NCBI GenBank assembly: GCA_036824465.1
Contig: DAITAC010000003.1
Span: forward strand, 1-64,000
Reading direction: 5' to 3'
Length of the DNA: 64,000 nt
Source: JAKOQB01 sp036824465
GTDB lineage: Bacteria > Pseudomonadota > Gammaproteobacteria > Burkholderiales > Burkholderiaceae_F
In this document: piece by piece, positions 50,970-60,539 of the stretch
Numbering within the stretch: position 1 is the stretch's first letter
Layout of the letters: the number at the start of each line of letters is the position of its first letter
Notes under the pieces: generated by a model
Told to the model about the DNA's origin: nothing
The model's input: the letters and a program-made list of their open reading frames with translations, nothing else
Databases searched by the model: none
Made by a program: the position numbers and the translations under genes

Positions 50970-51911
50970 TCATTCCGCAACTTCGATGGCGAAGCCCTTT
51001 GCCATCCACGCCTCGATGCCACCCGCCAGCGGCCGCACGCGGGTAAAGCCGGCACGCATCAGCTTCTTGGCGACCACGGCGGCACTGGCCTCGTTGGGGC
51101 AGGCGCAGTAGACGATCACCTCGTCGGCGGTGCGTTCGTGCAGGCGCTGCGCCTGCAGACTTTCATCGAACGCGTGGCTGTCGATCCACACTGCTCCCGG
51201 AATGCGGCCCTGTTTCTGGCTCGCGGGCGCGCGCACGTCGACCACCAGCGGCCGCTCGTTGTTGTTCAACATGTCGTTCAGTTCATCGACCGAAATGCGC
51301 GCCATGCGCAGCGTGCGGATCAGTCGGTAACGCTGAATCCACTTCACCGCGATATACAGCGCGAACGCCGACAGCAGGAACACCAGCCCCCAGCGGCCCG
51401 CCTGCGCGAGGATCTCGATCACTTCCTGGACCGCGTCGCGAAAGAACCAGCCGAGCGTGACCGCGACACCCGACCACAGCAGCGCGCCGATCGCATCGAA
51501 CACAACGAAGCTCGCGAGCCGCGTGCGCATCACGCCGGCCATGCTGGTGGCCACCGCCGCGAAACCGGGCACGAACTTGGCCACCATCAGCGACGGCGCG
51601 CCCCAGCGTTCGTAGACGTTTTCGGTCTGGCGCACGCAGCTATCGGGCGACAGCGACAGTCGGCACATGAGCCGCAGCACGCGCCGGCCGAAGCGCGTGC
51701 CGGCGACGTACCAGGCCAGATCGGCGATCAAGCTCGCAACCACCGCCACCGCGATCACCTGCGGCGCGGTGAAGTCACCGCGCGCCGACACGGCGCCGAT
51801 CACGATCAGCGTCGGGTACGCCGGCACCGGCAACCCAAGCTGCAGCGCCAGCACGTTGGCGAACACGAGCCACAGGCCGTACTGCTCGATGAGTGTCAGG
51901 AGCCATTGCAT
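50970..51911 (-). CDS. DedA family membrane protein fused to rhodanese domain
   Basis: 313 aa. Residues about 1-195 form a DedA/SNARE-associated domain (MVAKFVPGFAAVATSMAGVM; FGRRVLRLM). After a last helix comes a rhodanese domain (205-313) with DELNDMLNNNERPLVVDVRA and active cysteine in VIVYCACPNEASA. DedA proteins act in membrane lipid flipping and proton-motive homeostasis; rhodanese transfers sulfur. The fusion is known in proteobacteria. ATG at 51911 without clear ribosome site. Confidence 0.87.
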   Translation of the reverse strand: MQWLLTLIEQYGLWLVFANVLALQLGLPVPAYPTLIVIGAVSARGDFTAPQVIAVAVVASLIADLAWYVAGTRFGRRVLRLMCRLSLSPDSCVRQTENVYERWGAPSLMVAKFVPGFAAVATSMAGVMRTRLASFVVFDAIGALLWSGVAVTLGWFFRDAVQEVIEILAQAGRWGLVFLLSAFALYIAVKWIQRYRLIRTLRMARISVDELNDMLNNNERPLVVDVRAPASQKQGRIPGAVWIDSHAFDESLQAQRLHERTADEVIVYCACPNEASAAVVAKKLMRAGFTRVRPLAGGIEAWMAKGFAIEVAE

Positions 51912-52330
51912 GGTGCGCAAAGCTTACGACGCCGTCTCGCGACGACGGGGAAGTGCTATTCATACCGTAACAACGTGAGGCGGCGCACGGCGGGCATGAT
52001 CGACTACACGCTTGCGCGCAGTCACGGACGGCAGGGGCGGCCTCAGGGGGCCGCCCACGCCGCGCGGGCCGGGCGCGACGGCAAGCACGCGCTTCGCTGC
52101 CGCGCTTGTGCCGGCCGGTGCTCCTAGCCGAGCCCGCGGCCGTGACATAACCGCGCCGGCCGTGCGATTCCGGGTCATGCCGGGGCAATTACAGGAATCC
52201 GTTTAGTCGCGCGAAGCGGCGATCGCTCGCGCGACCGTTCCCGATGTTGACGCGCCGCGTGCGGGGCGCTCACACTCGACGCCCCCGCGTCCGCATCGGG
52301 CGACAAAGCATAGAAACTCGGAGGAGATCC
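51912..52330. other. 419-bp intergenic region with hairpins
   Basis: Between divergent DedA-rhodanese and pullulanase genes. Contains a stem GGGCGGCC/GGCCGCCC (52035-52056) and two copies of the self-complementary TCGCGCGA (52207-52214, 52227-52234). No gene is supported on either strand. Must carry the promoters of both genes. Confidence 0.5.
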
Positions 52331-55300
52331 ATGACGTTCAAACTCGGGGCCGCGCTGCGCGCGCTGGCCGCGTTGATCATCGCGTCGTCCATGGCCGTGA
52401 TCGCGGCGTGCGGCGGCGGCGATTCATCGCTCGATCAGGCGACTGCACAGGCCGCCAAGGTTTCGGCGTCGGGCGCCAACGAAGTCTGCAATGCGGCAGC
52501 GAGCACGGTGCTGTTTGCGGTGCCGACACCCCCGACCCAGCCGTCCACGGTACGCATCCACTATCACCGCGATGACGGCAATTACGCGGGCTGGACCACC
52601 TACGTCTACAACGCGCCCGGCGAAGCGCTCGGCGGCTGGCCGGGCAAGGCGCCGACAGGGAGCGATGCGTTCGGCGTCTACTGGGACATTCCGGTTTCGA
52701 GCCAGGAGTTCAACTTCATCATCGTCAAGGACGGCGGCGGCACCCGCGAGCCGTCCAACTGGAGTGGCAACACGGGCGACCAGCAGCAGTTTTGGCGCCT
52801 GGCCGACGGCAAGGAGATCTGGAAGCTCTCGGGCGACGCGACCAACTACGCGAACAACCCGCTGTTGACGCCCGACATCTCGTCCGTGCGCGTGCATTAC
52901 GCACGCAACGACGGCAACTACGCCGCCTGGGGCGTGCACATCTGGCCGTCGAGTGGCATCGACGCGAGCCGCCTGAAGCCCGGCGTGGTGATCGACGTGT
53001 GGACGGCGCCGGTCAAGTTCAGCGATTTCAACAACTACGCCGTCGGTACGGGCGAGATCGTGTTCGAGATTCCGGTGCTGAATCCAACCGGCGATCCGTC
53101 GCGCAAGGCGCTCGAATTCATCATTCATGGCTTCCCGCCGAACGAGAACGACAAGGACGGCCGCAACGACAACATTCGTGTCGTCTACGCCGCGTTGAAG
53201 ATCGCCGCCGGAGTGGGCGATGTCTGGCTCGTCCAGGGCGACCCGACCGTGTACACGTCGCCGCCCGACCTGCGCCGTGTCTCATCGACCGACGCGCGTG
53301 CGGTGTGGCTGACTCAGTCGCTGATCCAGTGGCCCGGCATCGACGGCAACCAGGTCTTCAAGCTGTACCACTCCGCCACCGGGCAGATCGTGGTGAAAAA
53401 GGACGCCAAGGTCACGGGCGCGGACGGCTCGATCCCGCTCTACGTCTTCAACGGCACCGTGCCCGCCGCTGCCGCGGAGCGGTTCAAGTATGTCGCACCC
53501 GGCGTGGTGGTTAAGGTGTCGCAGCCGAACCTCGGCCAGTTGAAGGACGTCCTGACCCGGCAGCTCGTGCTGGTGCAGGAGAACACGGCCGGGCTGGTGC
53601 AGAACGCGACCACGGCGCAGATCGCGGGCGCGCTCGACGATCTCTATGGGTCGGCAACGAACGAGACCGCGCTCGGCCTGCGGCTGCAGGGCGCCGCCGC
53701 GCAATTCCAGGTGTGGGCGCCGACGGCACAGAAGGTGGGCCTTTGCGTATACGCGGGCGGTCCCGGGTCGGCGGTCACCTTCACTGCAATGAACAAGGTC
53801 ACCTCGAACGGCGTCTGGCATGCCACGCAGGGTGGAGCACAGCCGGGCGGCTACTATCGTTACGCGGTCGAAGTCTTCGTGCGCGGCGTGGGTCTGGTGC
53901 GCAATCTCGTGACCGATCCGTATTCGATCAGCCTCGATGCGAACTCGCAGCGCAGCTACATCGACCGGCTCGACAACCCGAACCTGAAGCCGGCGGGATG
54001 GGACCAGCATGCGCCGCCCGCGACCACGGCCGCGCAGGTCGACATGTCGATCTACGAGCTGCACGTGCGGGATTTCTCGGCCAACGACCCGACCGTTAGC
54101 GCGGCCAACCGCGGCAAGTACCTCGCATTCACGGAAACCGGATCGAACGGGATGAAGCACCTGCGCGCGCTCGCGCAGGCGGGCCTGACCGACGTGCACC
54201 TGCTGCCGGTGTTCGACATCGCGACGGTGCCGGAAATCGGTTGCGTGAACCCGGCGATCCCGGCCGCAGCGGCTGACTCGGATGCCCAGCAGGCTGCGGT
54301 CGACGCCGTGCGCGACCAGGACTGTTTCAACTGGGGCTACGACCCGTGGCACTACACCGCCCCCGAAGGCAGCTACGCGAGCGACGCCAGCGACGGCGCC
54401 AAGCGCATCCGCGAATTCCGCTCGATGGTGATGGCGCTGCACCAGGCCGGCCTGCGCGTCGGCATGGACGTGGTCTACAACCACACGACGGCGTCGGGCC
54501 AGAGCGACCGATCGGTGCTCGACCGCATCGTGCCGGGTTACTACCACCGGTTGAATGCGATCGGCGACGTGGAGAACTCGACCTGCTGCGCGAACACCGC
54601 GACCGAGAACCTGATGATGGGCAAGCTGATGATCGATTCGGTGCGGACCTGGGCGGTCGAGTACAAGATCGACTCGTTCCGCTTCGACCTGATGGGGCAT
54701 CAACCGCGGTCGGTGATGGAGCAACTGAAGGCCGATGTGAACGCCGCCACAGGGCGCGACATCTACCTGATCGGCGAAGGCTGGAACTTCGGCGAAGTGG
54801 CCAACGGTGCGCGTTTCGTGCAGGCGTCGCAGTTGTCGCTCAACGGCTCCGGCATCGGCACCTTTAGCGACCGCGCGCGCGACTACGTGCGCGGCGGCGG
54901 GCCGTTCGACGGCGGCTTCGACTTGGTGAAGAACCAGGGCTACATCAACGGCCTTTGGTACGACGACAACGGCAGCGGTGCCGGCAAGACCAAGACCGAC
55001 CTGATGTGGGCCGCGGACAACATCAAGGTCGGTCTGGCAGGTTCGATCCGCAGCTACCTTCTCACGACGCACTGGGACGCGACAGTGCCGCTGGAGCAGA
55101 TCAACTACAACGGCCAGCCGGCTGGCTACGTCACGCAGCCGCAGGAGGTGGTGAACTACGTTGAGAACCACGACAACCAGACATTGTTCGACATCAACGT
55201 CTACAAGCTGCCGACCACCACGTCGAAGGAGGACCGGGCAAGGTCGCAGATCCTCGGTGCGGCGATCAACGCGTTCAGCCAGGGCGTGACCTATTTCCAC

Positions 55301-55882
55301 GCCGGCGTGGACACGCTGCGCAGCAAGTCGATGGACCGCAACAGCTACAACTCGGGCGACTGGTTCAACCGCCTCGACTGGAGCTACGCGGACAACTACT
55401 TCGGCGTCGGCCTGCCGCCGCAGGGCGACAACGGCAGCAACTGGAACCTGATGCGCCCGCTGCTGACCAACCCGCTGATCAAGCCGACCTTCAACGAGAT
55501 CGGCTGGACCCGCGACGCGTTCCGCGACCTGCTGAAGATCCGTTCAAGCTCGACGCTGTTCCGGCTGCGCAGCGCCGACGACATCAAGAGCCGGCTGACC
55601 TTCTACAACACCGGCTCGGCGCAGGTGCCGACGGTGCTGGCCGGCCACCTGAACGGCGCCGGCTACGCGGGCGCCGGATTCGGCGAGGTGCTGTACCTAG
55701 TGAACGTCGACAAGGTGCCGCAGCAGGTGACTCTGGGCGCACTGAAGGGCAAGGCCTGGGTGCTGCACCCGGTGCACGTGACCGGAGCTGACCGCCGGCC
55801 CGCCAACGACGCGGTCTACGAGCCGGCCACCGGCCGCTTCACGGTGCCGCCGCGCACGGCGGCGGTGTTCGTGGTGAAGTAG
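52331..55882 (+). CDS. pullulanase-type alpha-1,6-glucosidase, lipoprotein
   Basis: 1183 aa. Lipobox IAAC before GGGDSS, so surface-bound or secreted lipoprotein. Two starch-binding PUD/CBM41-like repeats (VRIHYHRDDGNYAGWTTYVY; VRVHYARNDGNYAAWGVHIW), a CBM48-like domain (FQVWAPTAQKVGLCVY), and a GH13_13 catalytic domain with nucleophile D786 (SFRFDLMGH), acid/base E816 (LIGEGWNFG) and D948 (VENHDNQTLFD). Debranches pullulan/starch. GGAGGAG site before ATG. Followed by a strong terminator. Confidence 0.95.
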   Translation: MTFKLGAALRALAALIIASSMAVIAACGGGDSSLDQATAQAAKVSASGANEVCNAAASTVLFAVPTPPTQPSTVRIHYHRDDGNYAGWTTYVYNAPGEALGGWPGKAPTGSDAFGVYWDIPVSSQEFNFIIVKDGGGTREPSNWSGNTGDQQQFWRLADGKEIWKLSGDATNYANNPLLTPDISSVRVHYARNDGNYAAWGVHIWPSSGIDASRLKPGVVIDVWTAPVKFSDFNNYAVGTGEIVFEIPVLNPTGDPSRKALEFIIHGFPPNENDKDGRNDNIRVVYAALKIAAGVGDVWLVQGDPTVYTSPPDLRRVSSTDARAVWLTQSLIQWPGIDGNQVFKLYHSATGQIVVKKDAKVTGADGSIPLYVFNGTVPAAAAERFKYVAPGVVVKVSQPNLGQLKDVLTRQLVLVQENTAGLVQNATTAQIAGALDDLYGSATNETALGLRLQGAAAQFQVWAPTAQKVGLCVYAGGPGSAVTFTAMNKVTSNGVWHATQGGAQPGGYYRYAVEVFVRGVGLVRNLVTDPYSISLDANSQRSYIDRLDNPNLKPAGWDQHAPPATTAAQVDMSIYELHVRDFSANDPTVSAANRGKYLAFTETGSNGMKHLRALAQAGLTDVHLLPVFDIATVPEIGCVNPAIPAAAADSDAQQAAVDAVRDQDCFNWGYDPWHYTAPEGSYASDASDGAKRIREFRSMVMALHQAGLRVGMDVVYNHTTASGQSDRSVLDRIVPGYYHRLNAIGDVENSTCCANTATENLMMGKLMIDSVRTWAVEYKIDSFRFDLMGHQPRSVMEQLKADVNAATGRDIYLIGEGWNFGEVANGARFVQASQLSLNGSGIGTFSDRARDYVRGGGPFDGGFDLVKNQGYINGLWYDDNGSGAGKTKTDLMWAADNIKVGLAGSIRSYLLTTHWDATVPLEQINYNGQPAGYVTQPQEVVNYVENHDNQTLFDINVYKLPTTTSKEDRARSQILGAAINAFSQGVTYFHAGVDTLRSKSMDRNSYNSGDWFNRLDWSYADNYFGVGLPPQGDNGSNWNLMRPLLTNPLIKPTFNEIGWTRDAFRDLLKIRSSSTLFRLRSADDIKSRLTFYNTGSAQVPTVLAGHLNGAGYAGAGFGEVLYLVNVDKVPQQVTLGALKGKAWVLHPVHVTGADRRPANDAVYEPATGRFTVPPRTAAVFVVK

Positions 55883-55907
55883 CAGCCTTTACCGGCGCCT
55901 CAGGATC

Positions 55908-55940
55908 GGCCCCGCAGCCGCAAGGTTGCGGGGCCTTTTT
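55908..55940 (+). terminator. rho-independent terminator of the pullulanase gene
   Basis: GGCCCCGCA (55908-55916) pairs with TGCGGGGCC (55927-55935), followed directly by TTTTT. Textbook intrinsic terminator 26 bp after the stop. Confidence 0.93.
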
Positions 55941-56004
55941 CATGGCATTTGTCCCTCGAGCCGCGATACGCTCACGTTTCCGGTTCAACGCCAAGAAGGT
56001 CAAC

Positions 56005-56586
56005 ATGACGATTCTTATCCTCGGCCTCATTCTCTTTCTCGGCGTGCATTCAGCGCGCATCTTTGCCGAGGGCTGGCGCGCCCAGCAGATCCTGCGCGTG
56101 GGAGAGCAGCGCTGGAAGGGCGTCTATTCGCTGGTGTCGATCGTCGCCTTCGTGGTGCTCGTGTATGGCTACGGACTGGCGCGGCAGGCGCCGATCGTGC
56201 TCTACAGCCCCCCGACCTGGGCCAAGCATCTCGTGGCATTACTGATGATCCCGTCATTCATCCTGCTGGCGGCCGCCTATGTGCCGGGCACGCGCATCAA
56301 GAAAGCGGTCGGGCACCCGATGGTGCTGGGCGTGAAGACATGGGCGTTCGCGCACCTGCTGGCAAACGGCACGCTTCACGATGTGGTCCTGTTCGGCGCG
56401 TTCCTGGCGTGGGCGGTGGCGGACTACATCTCATGCCGCCGCCGCGACCGCGCGGCGGGACGTGTCTACGTGACCGGGCCGGTGTCGCGCGACGCGATCG
56501 CGGTCGCCGTGGGCCTGATCGCATGGGTCGCGTTTGCGTTCTGGCTGCACGGATGGCTGATCGGCGTGCGTCCGCTGGGAAGATGA
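56005..56586 (+). CDS. NnrU family membrane protein
   Basis: 193 aa. LFLGVHSARIFAEGWRAQQI and GWRWKGVYSL-type region, HLVALLMIPSFILLAAAYVP, KTWAFAHLLANGTLHDVVLF mark NnrU, with five to six membrane helices. NnrU was described in denitrifiers near nitric-oxide reductase, but occurs widely. ATG 56005 is preceded by AAGAAGGT; the longer frame from 55942 includes the pullulanase terminator and is rejected. Confidence 0.9.
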   Translation: MTILILGLILFLGVHSARIFAEGWRAQQILRVGEQRWKGVYSLVSIVAFVVLVYGYGLARQAPIVLYSPPTWAKHLVALLMIPSFILLAAAYVPGTRIKKAVGHPMVLGVKTWAFAHLLANGTLHDVVLFGAFLAWAVADYISCRRRDRAAGRVYVTGPVSRDAIAVAVGLIAWVAFAFWLHGWLIGVRPLGR

Positions 56587-56626
56587 GTCGCAGCGCGCGT
56601 GGTCGACGGGTGATGCGGGAGACGCG

Positions 56627-57163
56627 ATGGGCACGGCCCTGCGCACGGACAGGTTGATCGACGCACTCGCATTCGCTGCGCATAAGCATCGCGACCAGCG
56701 GCGCAAGGACGTGCACGCGAGCCCGTACATCAATCATCCGATCGCGCTGGCGCACGTGCTCGCGGTCGAGGCGGCGATCGACGACGAGAAGACACTGATC
56801 GCGGCCGTTCTGCACGACACGATCGAGGACACCGAGACGTCGTTCGAGGAACTGCGCGAGCGCTTTGGCCTGACAGTCGCGGAAGTCGTGGCTGAGGTCA
56901 CCGACGACAAGTCGCTGTCCAAGCAGCGGCGCAAGGACTTGCAGATCGAGCACGCGTCACATCTGACCAAGCGCGCCAAGTGCGTGAAGCTGGCCGACAA
57001 GATCTGCAACCTGCGCGACATGGCGGCGAACCCGCCGCATGACTGGCCGCTGGCGCGGCGGCGCGAGTACTTCGACTGGGCCAGGCGAGTGATCGATGGC
57101 CTGCGCGGCACGCATCGCAAGCTGGAGAAGCTCTTCGATGCCGCTTACGCCGCGCGGCCGTAG
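56627..57163 (+). CDS. HD domain hydrolase (SpoT/MESH1-like)
   Basis: 178 aa. HD-type metal-binding residues H21 and H37 (YINHPIALA), HD 63-64 (VLHDTIEDT) and a later Asp in VKLADKICNLRD. Resembles single-domain ppGpp/NADPH hydrolases related to the SpoT hydrolase part; no synthetase domain. Probably small-alarmone-hydrolase-like. 40 bp after nnrU on the same strand. Confidence 0.88.
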   Translation: MGTALRTDRLIDALAFAAHKHRDQRRKDVHASPYINHPIALAHVLAVEAAIDDEKTLIAAVLHDTIEDTETSFEELRERFGLTVAEVVAEVTDDKSLSKQRRKDLQIEHASHLTKRAKCVKLADKICNLRDMAANPPHDWPLARRREYFDWARRVIDGLRGTHRKLEKLFDAAYAARP

Positions 57164-57172
57164 GAACCCGCG

Positions 57173-58669
57173 CTAGAACGCGAACGCGTTCGTCAGATCG
57201 CCCGCCTTGTCGCGCACGCCCGGCAGCGGTTCGAGTTCGAAGCGCTTCGTGATCAACTTGATGATCGACGTCGTGTCGTAGAGCGTCTTGTCGACGTAGC
57301 CGCGCCGGGCGAACGGCGAGATGATGATCGCCGGCACGCGCGTACCCGGGCCCCAGCGGTCACCCCAGCCCGGCCCGGACGGTGGCGGCACATGGTCCCA
57401 GAAGCCGCCGTTCTCATCATAGGTGACGATGATCGCCATCCTTTTCCAGAGCGGGCTTGCGCGCAGCCGCTGCAACACTTCGTCGATATGAATGTCGCCG
57501 CGCGCAACATCGGTGTAGCCGGGATGCTGGTTGAAGCGGCCGGCCGGTTTGTAGAAGCTCACTTGCGGCAGCCGGCCGGCATCGATCGCGGCGACGAAAT
57601 CGCCGTAATCCCGCAGGTGCCGCTCGCGATCCGAAGTGCCGGGCGCAAAGCGCGCGTAGTAGTTGAACGGATGATGATGCGGCAGAAAGTTGGGACTGCC
57701 GACGATGCTGGAGTAGATCACGTTGCGCTTTTCGCTCGCGGGGCGGCGACCATCGGCGAGCGCGGCGTTCCAGCCCTCCGCATACCAGGCCCAGCTCAGG
57801 CCCTTCGCGCTCAACGTGTCGCCGATGGTTCTGTTTCGATGCGGCGCCGTCGGCCCCTTGGATGGATCCGCCAGGTTCAGGTCACCGTCCTCGGCAGGAG
57901 CAACGCCACTCGGCTGGTACGCGGGCTGCGCGTTGTTGACCAGGTAACCGTCGGGCGACACTCGGCCGTTGAACACCTGCACCGGCCCCGTCATCACCGA
58001 CGCCGGCGAGCCGGGCCGCTTCTTCAGCCGCCCCTGCTCGTCAAGCTGCGGGCGCGCAGCGGCGGGCGCGTCCTTGTGCTCGGGCGTGCAGGCGCAGACC
58101 AGCCATTGATGATTCAGGTACGAGCCGCCGTAAGCGCCCTGAAAGAAGTGGTCGGCCAGTGTGTATTCCCGCGCCCATTGCCACAACTTCATCGACGAGC
58201 CGTCGAAGTAGCCCATGGTCCACGCGCCGCGGTCACTCATCGCGACGAACAGGTTGTTCTTGCCGCCGTTCACCTGCTCCCGGTTGTTATAGAAGCTGTG
58301 GATCGGGCTCGGCAGCAGTTCGTCCAGGCGCCGACTCACCGGCGGCGCGTCGATGCGAAATGGGCCGTTCGCCAGCCCCTTGGGGAAGTCATCGCTCGGC
58401 TTGCCATCGACATACACCGGTGGCAACGAGGGCAGCGGCTTGCCGTCGTGATCGAGTTGCGTCTTCTGCTCCGCGGTCGCCTGCGCGATGCCTTCCGCAC
58501 CCGGAAAGAGTCCGTACAGGTGATCGAAGCTGCGGTTCTCCGCGTAGATGACCACGATGTGTTCGATCTGGTGCAAGCCGCGCGCGGACGGGCGCTCGAT
58601 CGTCGCATGCGAACAGGCGCAGGCGAGCAGGGCTGCGGCAATCGCACTCAGGTGCGGTCTGGTCGTCAA
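57173..58669 (-). CDS. AcpA-type acid phosphatase/phospholipase C family lipoprotein
   Basis: 498 aa. A TTG at 58669 is the only start that yields the full lipoprotein signal (ALLACACS). Phosphoesterase-family blocks: VVIYAENRSFDHLYGLFPGA, ADHFFQGAYGGSYLNHQWLV, YDENGGFWDHVPPP and GPGTRVPAIIISPFA. AcpA-like enzymes are exported and hydrolyse phosphomonoesters. Signal and motifs are complete. Confidence 0.88.
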   Translation of the reverse strand: MTTRPHLSAIAAALLACACSHATIERPSARGLHQIEHIVVIYAENRSFDHLYGLFPGAEGIAQATAEQKTQLDHDGKPLPSLPPVYVDGKPSDDFPKGLANGPFRIDAPPVSRRLDELLPSPIHSFYNNREQVNGGKNNLFVAMSDRGAWTMGYFDGSSMKLWQWAREYTLADHFFQGAYGGSYLNHQWLVCACTPEHKDAPAAARPQLDEQGRLKKRPGSPASVMTGPVQVFNGRVSPDGYLVNNAQPAYQPSGVAPAEDGDLNLADPSKGPTAPHRNRTIGDTLSAKGLSWAWYAEGWNAALADGRRPASEKRNVIYSSIVGSPNFLPHHHPFNYYARFAPGTSDRERHLRDYGDFVAAIDAGRLPQVSFYKPAGRFNQHPGYTDVARGDIHIDEVLQRLRASPLWKRMAIIVTYDENGGFWDHVPPPSGPGWGDRWGPGTRVPAIIISPFARRGYVDKTLYDTTSIIKLITKRFELEPLPGVRDKAGDLTNAFAF

Positions 58670-58746
58670 TTTCGTGTCTGGCGCGGACTGATGCGCCGAT
58701 GCTACTGCGAACGACCGGCCGTCACCTCGATTGCGGTCGATCGCAT

Positions 58747-58812
58747 GGATTCCCGTTCGGGCTGAGGAATCGAAGCCCGTGTTCGTCCTTCGATACCCCA
58801 GGACGAACGGTG
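58747..58812. repeat. dispersed palindromic repeat
   Basis: GTTCGTCCT (58781-58789) and AGGACGAAC (58800-58808) form a 9-bp stem; the 5' part (CCCGTTCGGGCTGAG ... TCGAAGCCCG) resembles the first half of the same widespread TTCGTCCTTCGACAG/CTCAGGACGAACGG element of proteobacterial intergenic regions. Confidence 0.65.
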
Positions 58813-58855
58813 AGTGAGGTCCGCGAAGTTCTGATCGCTCGACTGCAAGTTCGTA

Positions 58856-60463
58856 TCAGAGATCGAGCACAAGCCGCGGCGTGACGGCGCGCGACACGCA
58901 GATGCACATCAGTCCCGCACGGTCGCGCTCGGCATCGGTCAGTGCGCTGTCGCGATGCTCGGGCGTGCCGTCGAGGACCTTGGTCGCGCAGGTGGCGCAG
59001 GTGCCGTTGCGGCAGGAGAACGGCGCGGTCACGCCGGCGGCTTCGATCGCTTCCAGAATCGACTGCGTCGCGTCCACCTCGATGGTCCTGCTTGAGCGCC
59101 GCAGCTCGACCGTGACCGGGCGCTCGTCAAGGCGCCGCGCGGCGGCAAAGCGCTCGAACCGTACGCGCTCCGGCGCGATGCCCAGCTCGGATGCCGCAGA
59201 GCTAACCGTATCGATCAGGTGCGCGGGTCCGCAGACATAGATCACGGCAGCAGAAGGTGCGTGTTTCAGCACTTGCCGCACGTTCATGCGCTCTCCGCTG
59301 TCGCCGGAATACGTGCGGATGCGCCCCGCGTAATCGCGCTCAAGCTGATCGCGATACGCCATCTCGCGTGCCGAGCGCGCCGCGTAGTGAAGAGTGAACG
59401 ATCGGCCGTCGGCTTTCGACGCCGCCGCCATCGACTTGATCGGCGTGATGCCGATGCCACCGGCGATCAGCAGCGCCGGACGTTGATCGGCATGCAGCTC
59501 GAAGTCATTGCCGGGCAGCCCGCAGTTGAGCCGCATGCCCAGCTTGAACGTCCGATGCACCGCGCGCGAGCTACCGGTGCCACCGTCCTTGCGCAGCACG
59601 GCGATTTCGTAATGGTCGCGCCGCAAGGGATCTGACGCAATCGAATAGCGCCGCGTGGCCACGCGACCGTCTGCGAGTCGCACCGGCACATCGAGGTGGG
59701 CCCCAGCCGCTAAGCGCGGCAGTGCACCGCCATCCGGCGCGCGCAGCTCGAAGGCGCGGATGCGCGGCGTGAGTTGGCGCACACCGGAAATTACGAGCGG
59801 CAACCCGCCGGTGCCGATTGACTCGGCTTCCGTCCCGGCCACGCCCGCACCTGCGCCGTGATGGCCGTCGATCTGTGCGCGCAGCCGGGCGATCTCGGCG
59901 TGCAACGGTGCCGAGGCGGCCGCAATCTCAGCTTCGGTGAAGCGCGGAGTGATGTGCTGCGGACAGTTCCAGTCGTGGGCCTCGACATCGATGATCACCG
60001 CGCGTTCGATGCGCGCGCGGTAGGACGGCACTTCGAGCCGGTCGATCCATCCGGCCTCGTCATCGCGGCCGTCGATCAACCGCGCACGGCCCCAGATCTT
60101 CAGCCGGCGGCGGTTCGCGTAGTCCATCAGGATCAGCGACACGCGACCGTCGGCCTCGATGTTGCCGGCACTGATGTACTGCACGTTGCCGCGAAAATCG
60201 GCGTATCCAATCGTGTGCGGATCGAGCACCTTGAGGAAGCCCGCCGGCCCGCCGCGGAACTGCACGTATGGCCAGCCGCTCTCGCCGACGCTGGCCTGAT
60301 AGAAACCGTCGCGCGCCGCGATGAATTCGGCTTCGCGTGCCGTCAGCGCGTTGCGCTCGGCGCCGGGCGCGTCAAGCGGCGCGTAATTTTCGCGGCTGCC
60401 CATGCGGGTCTGGAACGCGCGCACCGTGGGTGTGAATGCGATCTCACTGAAGTTGCGGGCCAT
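58856..60463 (-). CDS. three-part fusion: PNPOx-like FMN domain + ferredoxin reductase + 2Fe-2S ferredoxin
   Basis: 535 aa. Residues about 25-180 are a pyridoxamine-phosphate-oxidase-like split barrel (GWPYVQFRGGPAGFLKVLDP, RLKIWGRARLIDG). Then an FAD/NAD ferredoxin-reductase unit (RRYSIASDP, AGGIGITPIKSM, VYVCGPAHLID). The C-terminus is a plant-type ferredoxin with C484, C489, C492 and C522 (SCRNGTCATCATKVL ... CVSR). Probably an NAD(P)H-driven reductase. No clear ribosome site before ATG 60463. Substrate unknown. Confidence 0.9.
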   Translation of the reverse strand: MARNFSEIAFTPTVRAFQTRMGSRENYAPLDAPGAERNALTAREAEFIAARDGFYQASVGESGWPYVQFRGGPAGFLKVLDPHTIGYADFRGNVQYISAGNIEADGRVSLILMDYANRRRLKIWGRARLIDGRDDEAGWIDRLEVPSYRARIERAVIIDVEAHDWNCPQHITPRFTEAEIAAASAPLHAEIARLRAQIDGHHGAGAGVAGTEAESIGTGGLPLVISGVRQLTPRIRAFELRAPDGGALPRLAAGAHLDVPVRLADGRVATRRYSIASDPLRRDHYEIAVLRKDGGTGSSRAVHRTFKLGMRLNCGLPGNDFELHADQRPALLIAGGIGITPIKSMAAASKADGRSFTLHYAARSAREMAYRDQLERDYAGRIRTYSGDSGERMNVRQVLKHAPSAAVIYVCGPAHLIDTVSSAASELGIAPERVRFERFAAARRLDERPVTVELRRSSRTIEVDATQSILEAIEAAGVTAPFSCRNGTCATCATKVLDGTPEHRDSALTDAERDRAGLMCICVSRAVTPRLVLDL

Positions 60464-60539
60464 GTGCAGGTTCTCGGTTGAGCGGCGGGCGAGCGCAGCG
60501 GCAAGTTCGCGCCCGCCCGGTGCGAAGGATGATGATCCA

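Noticed and set aside
52035..52056. GC hairpin between DedA-rhodanese and pullulanase genes as terminator
   Set aside because: Lies between divergent genes and lacks a U-run, so termination is unlikely.
53282..55300. 672-codon open frame antisense to the pullulanase gene
   Set aside because: Same cause; the composition (His/Arg/Val runs) is that of a shadow frame.
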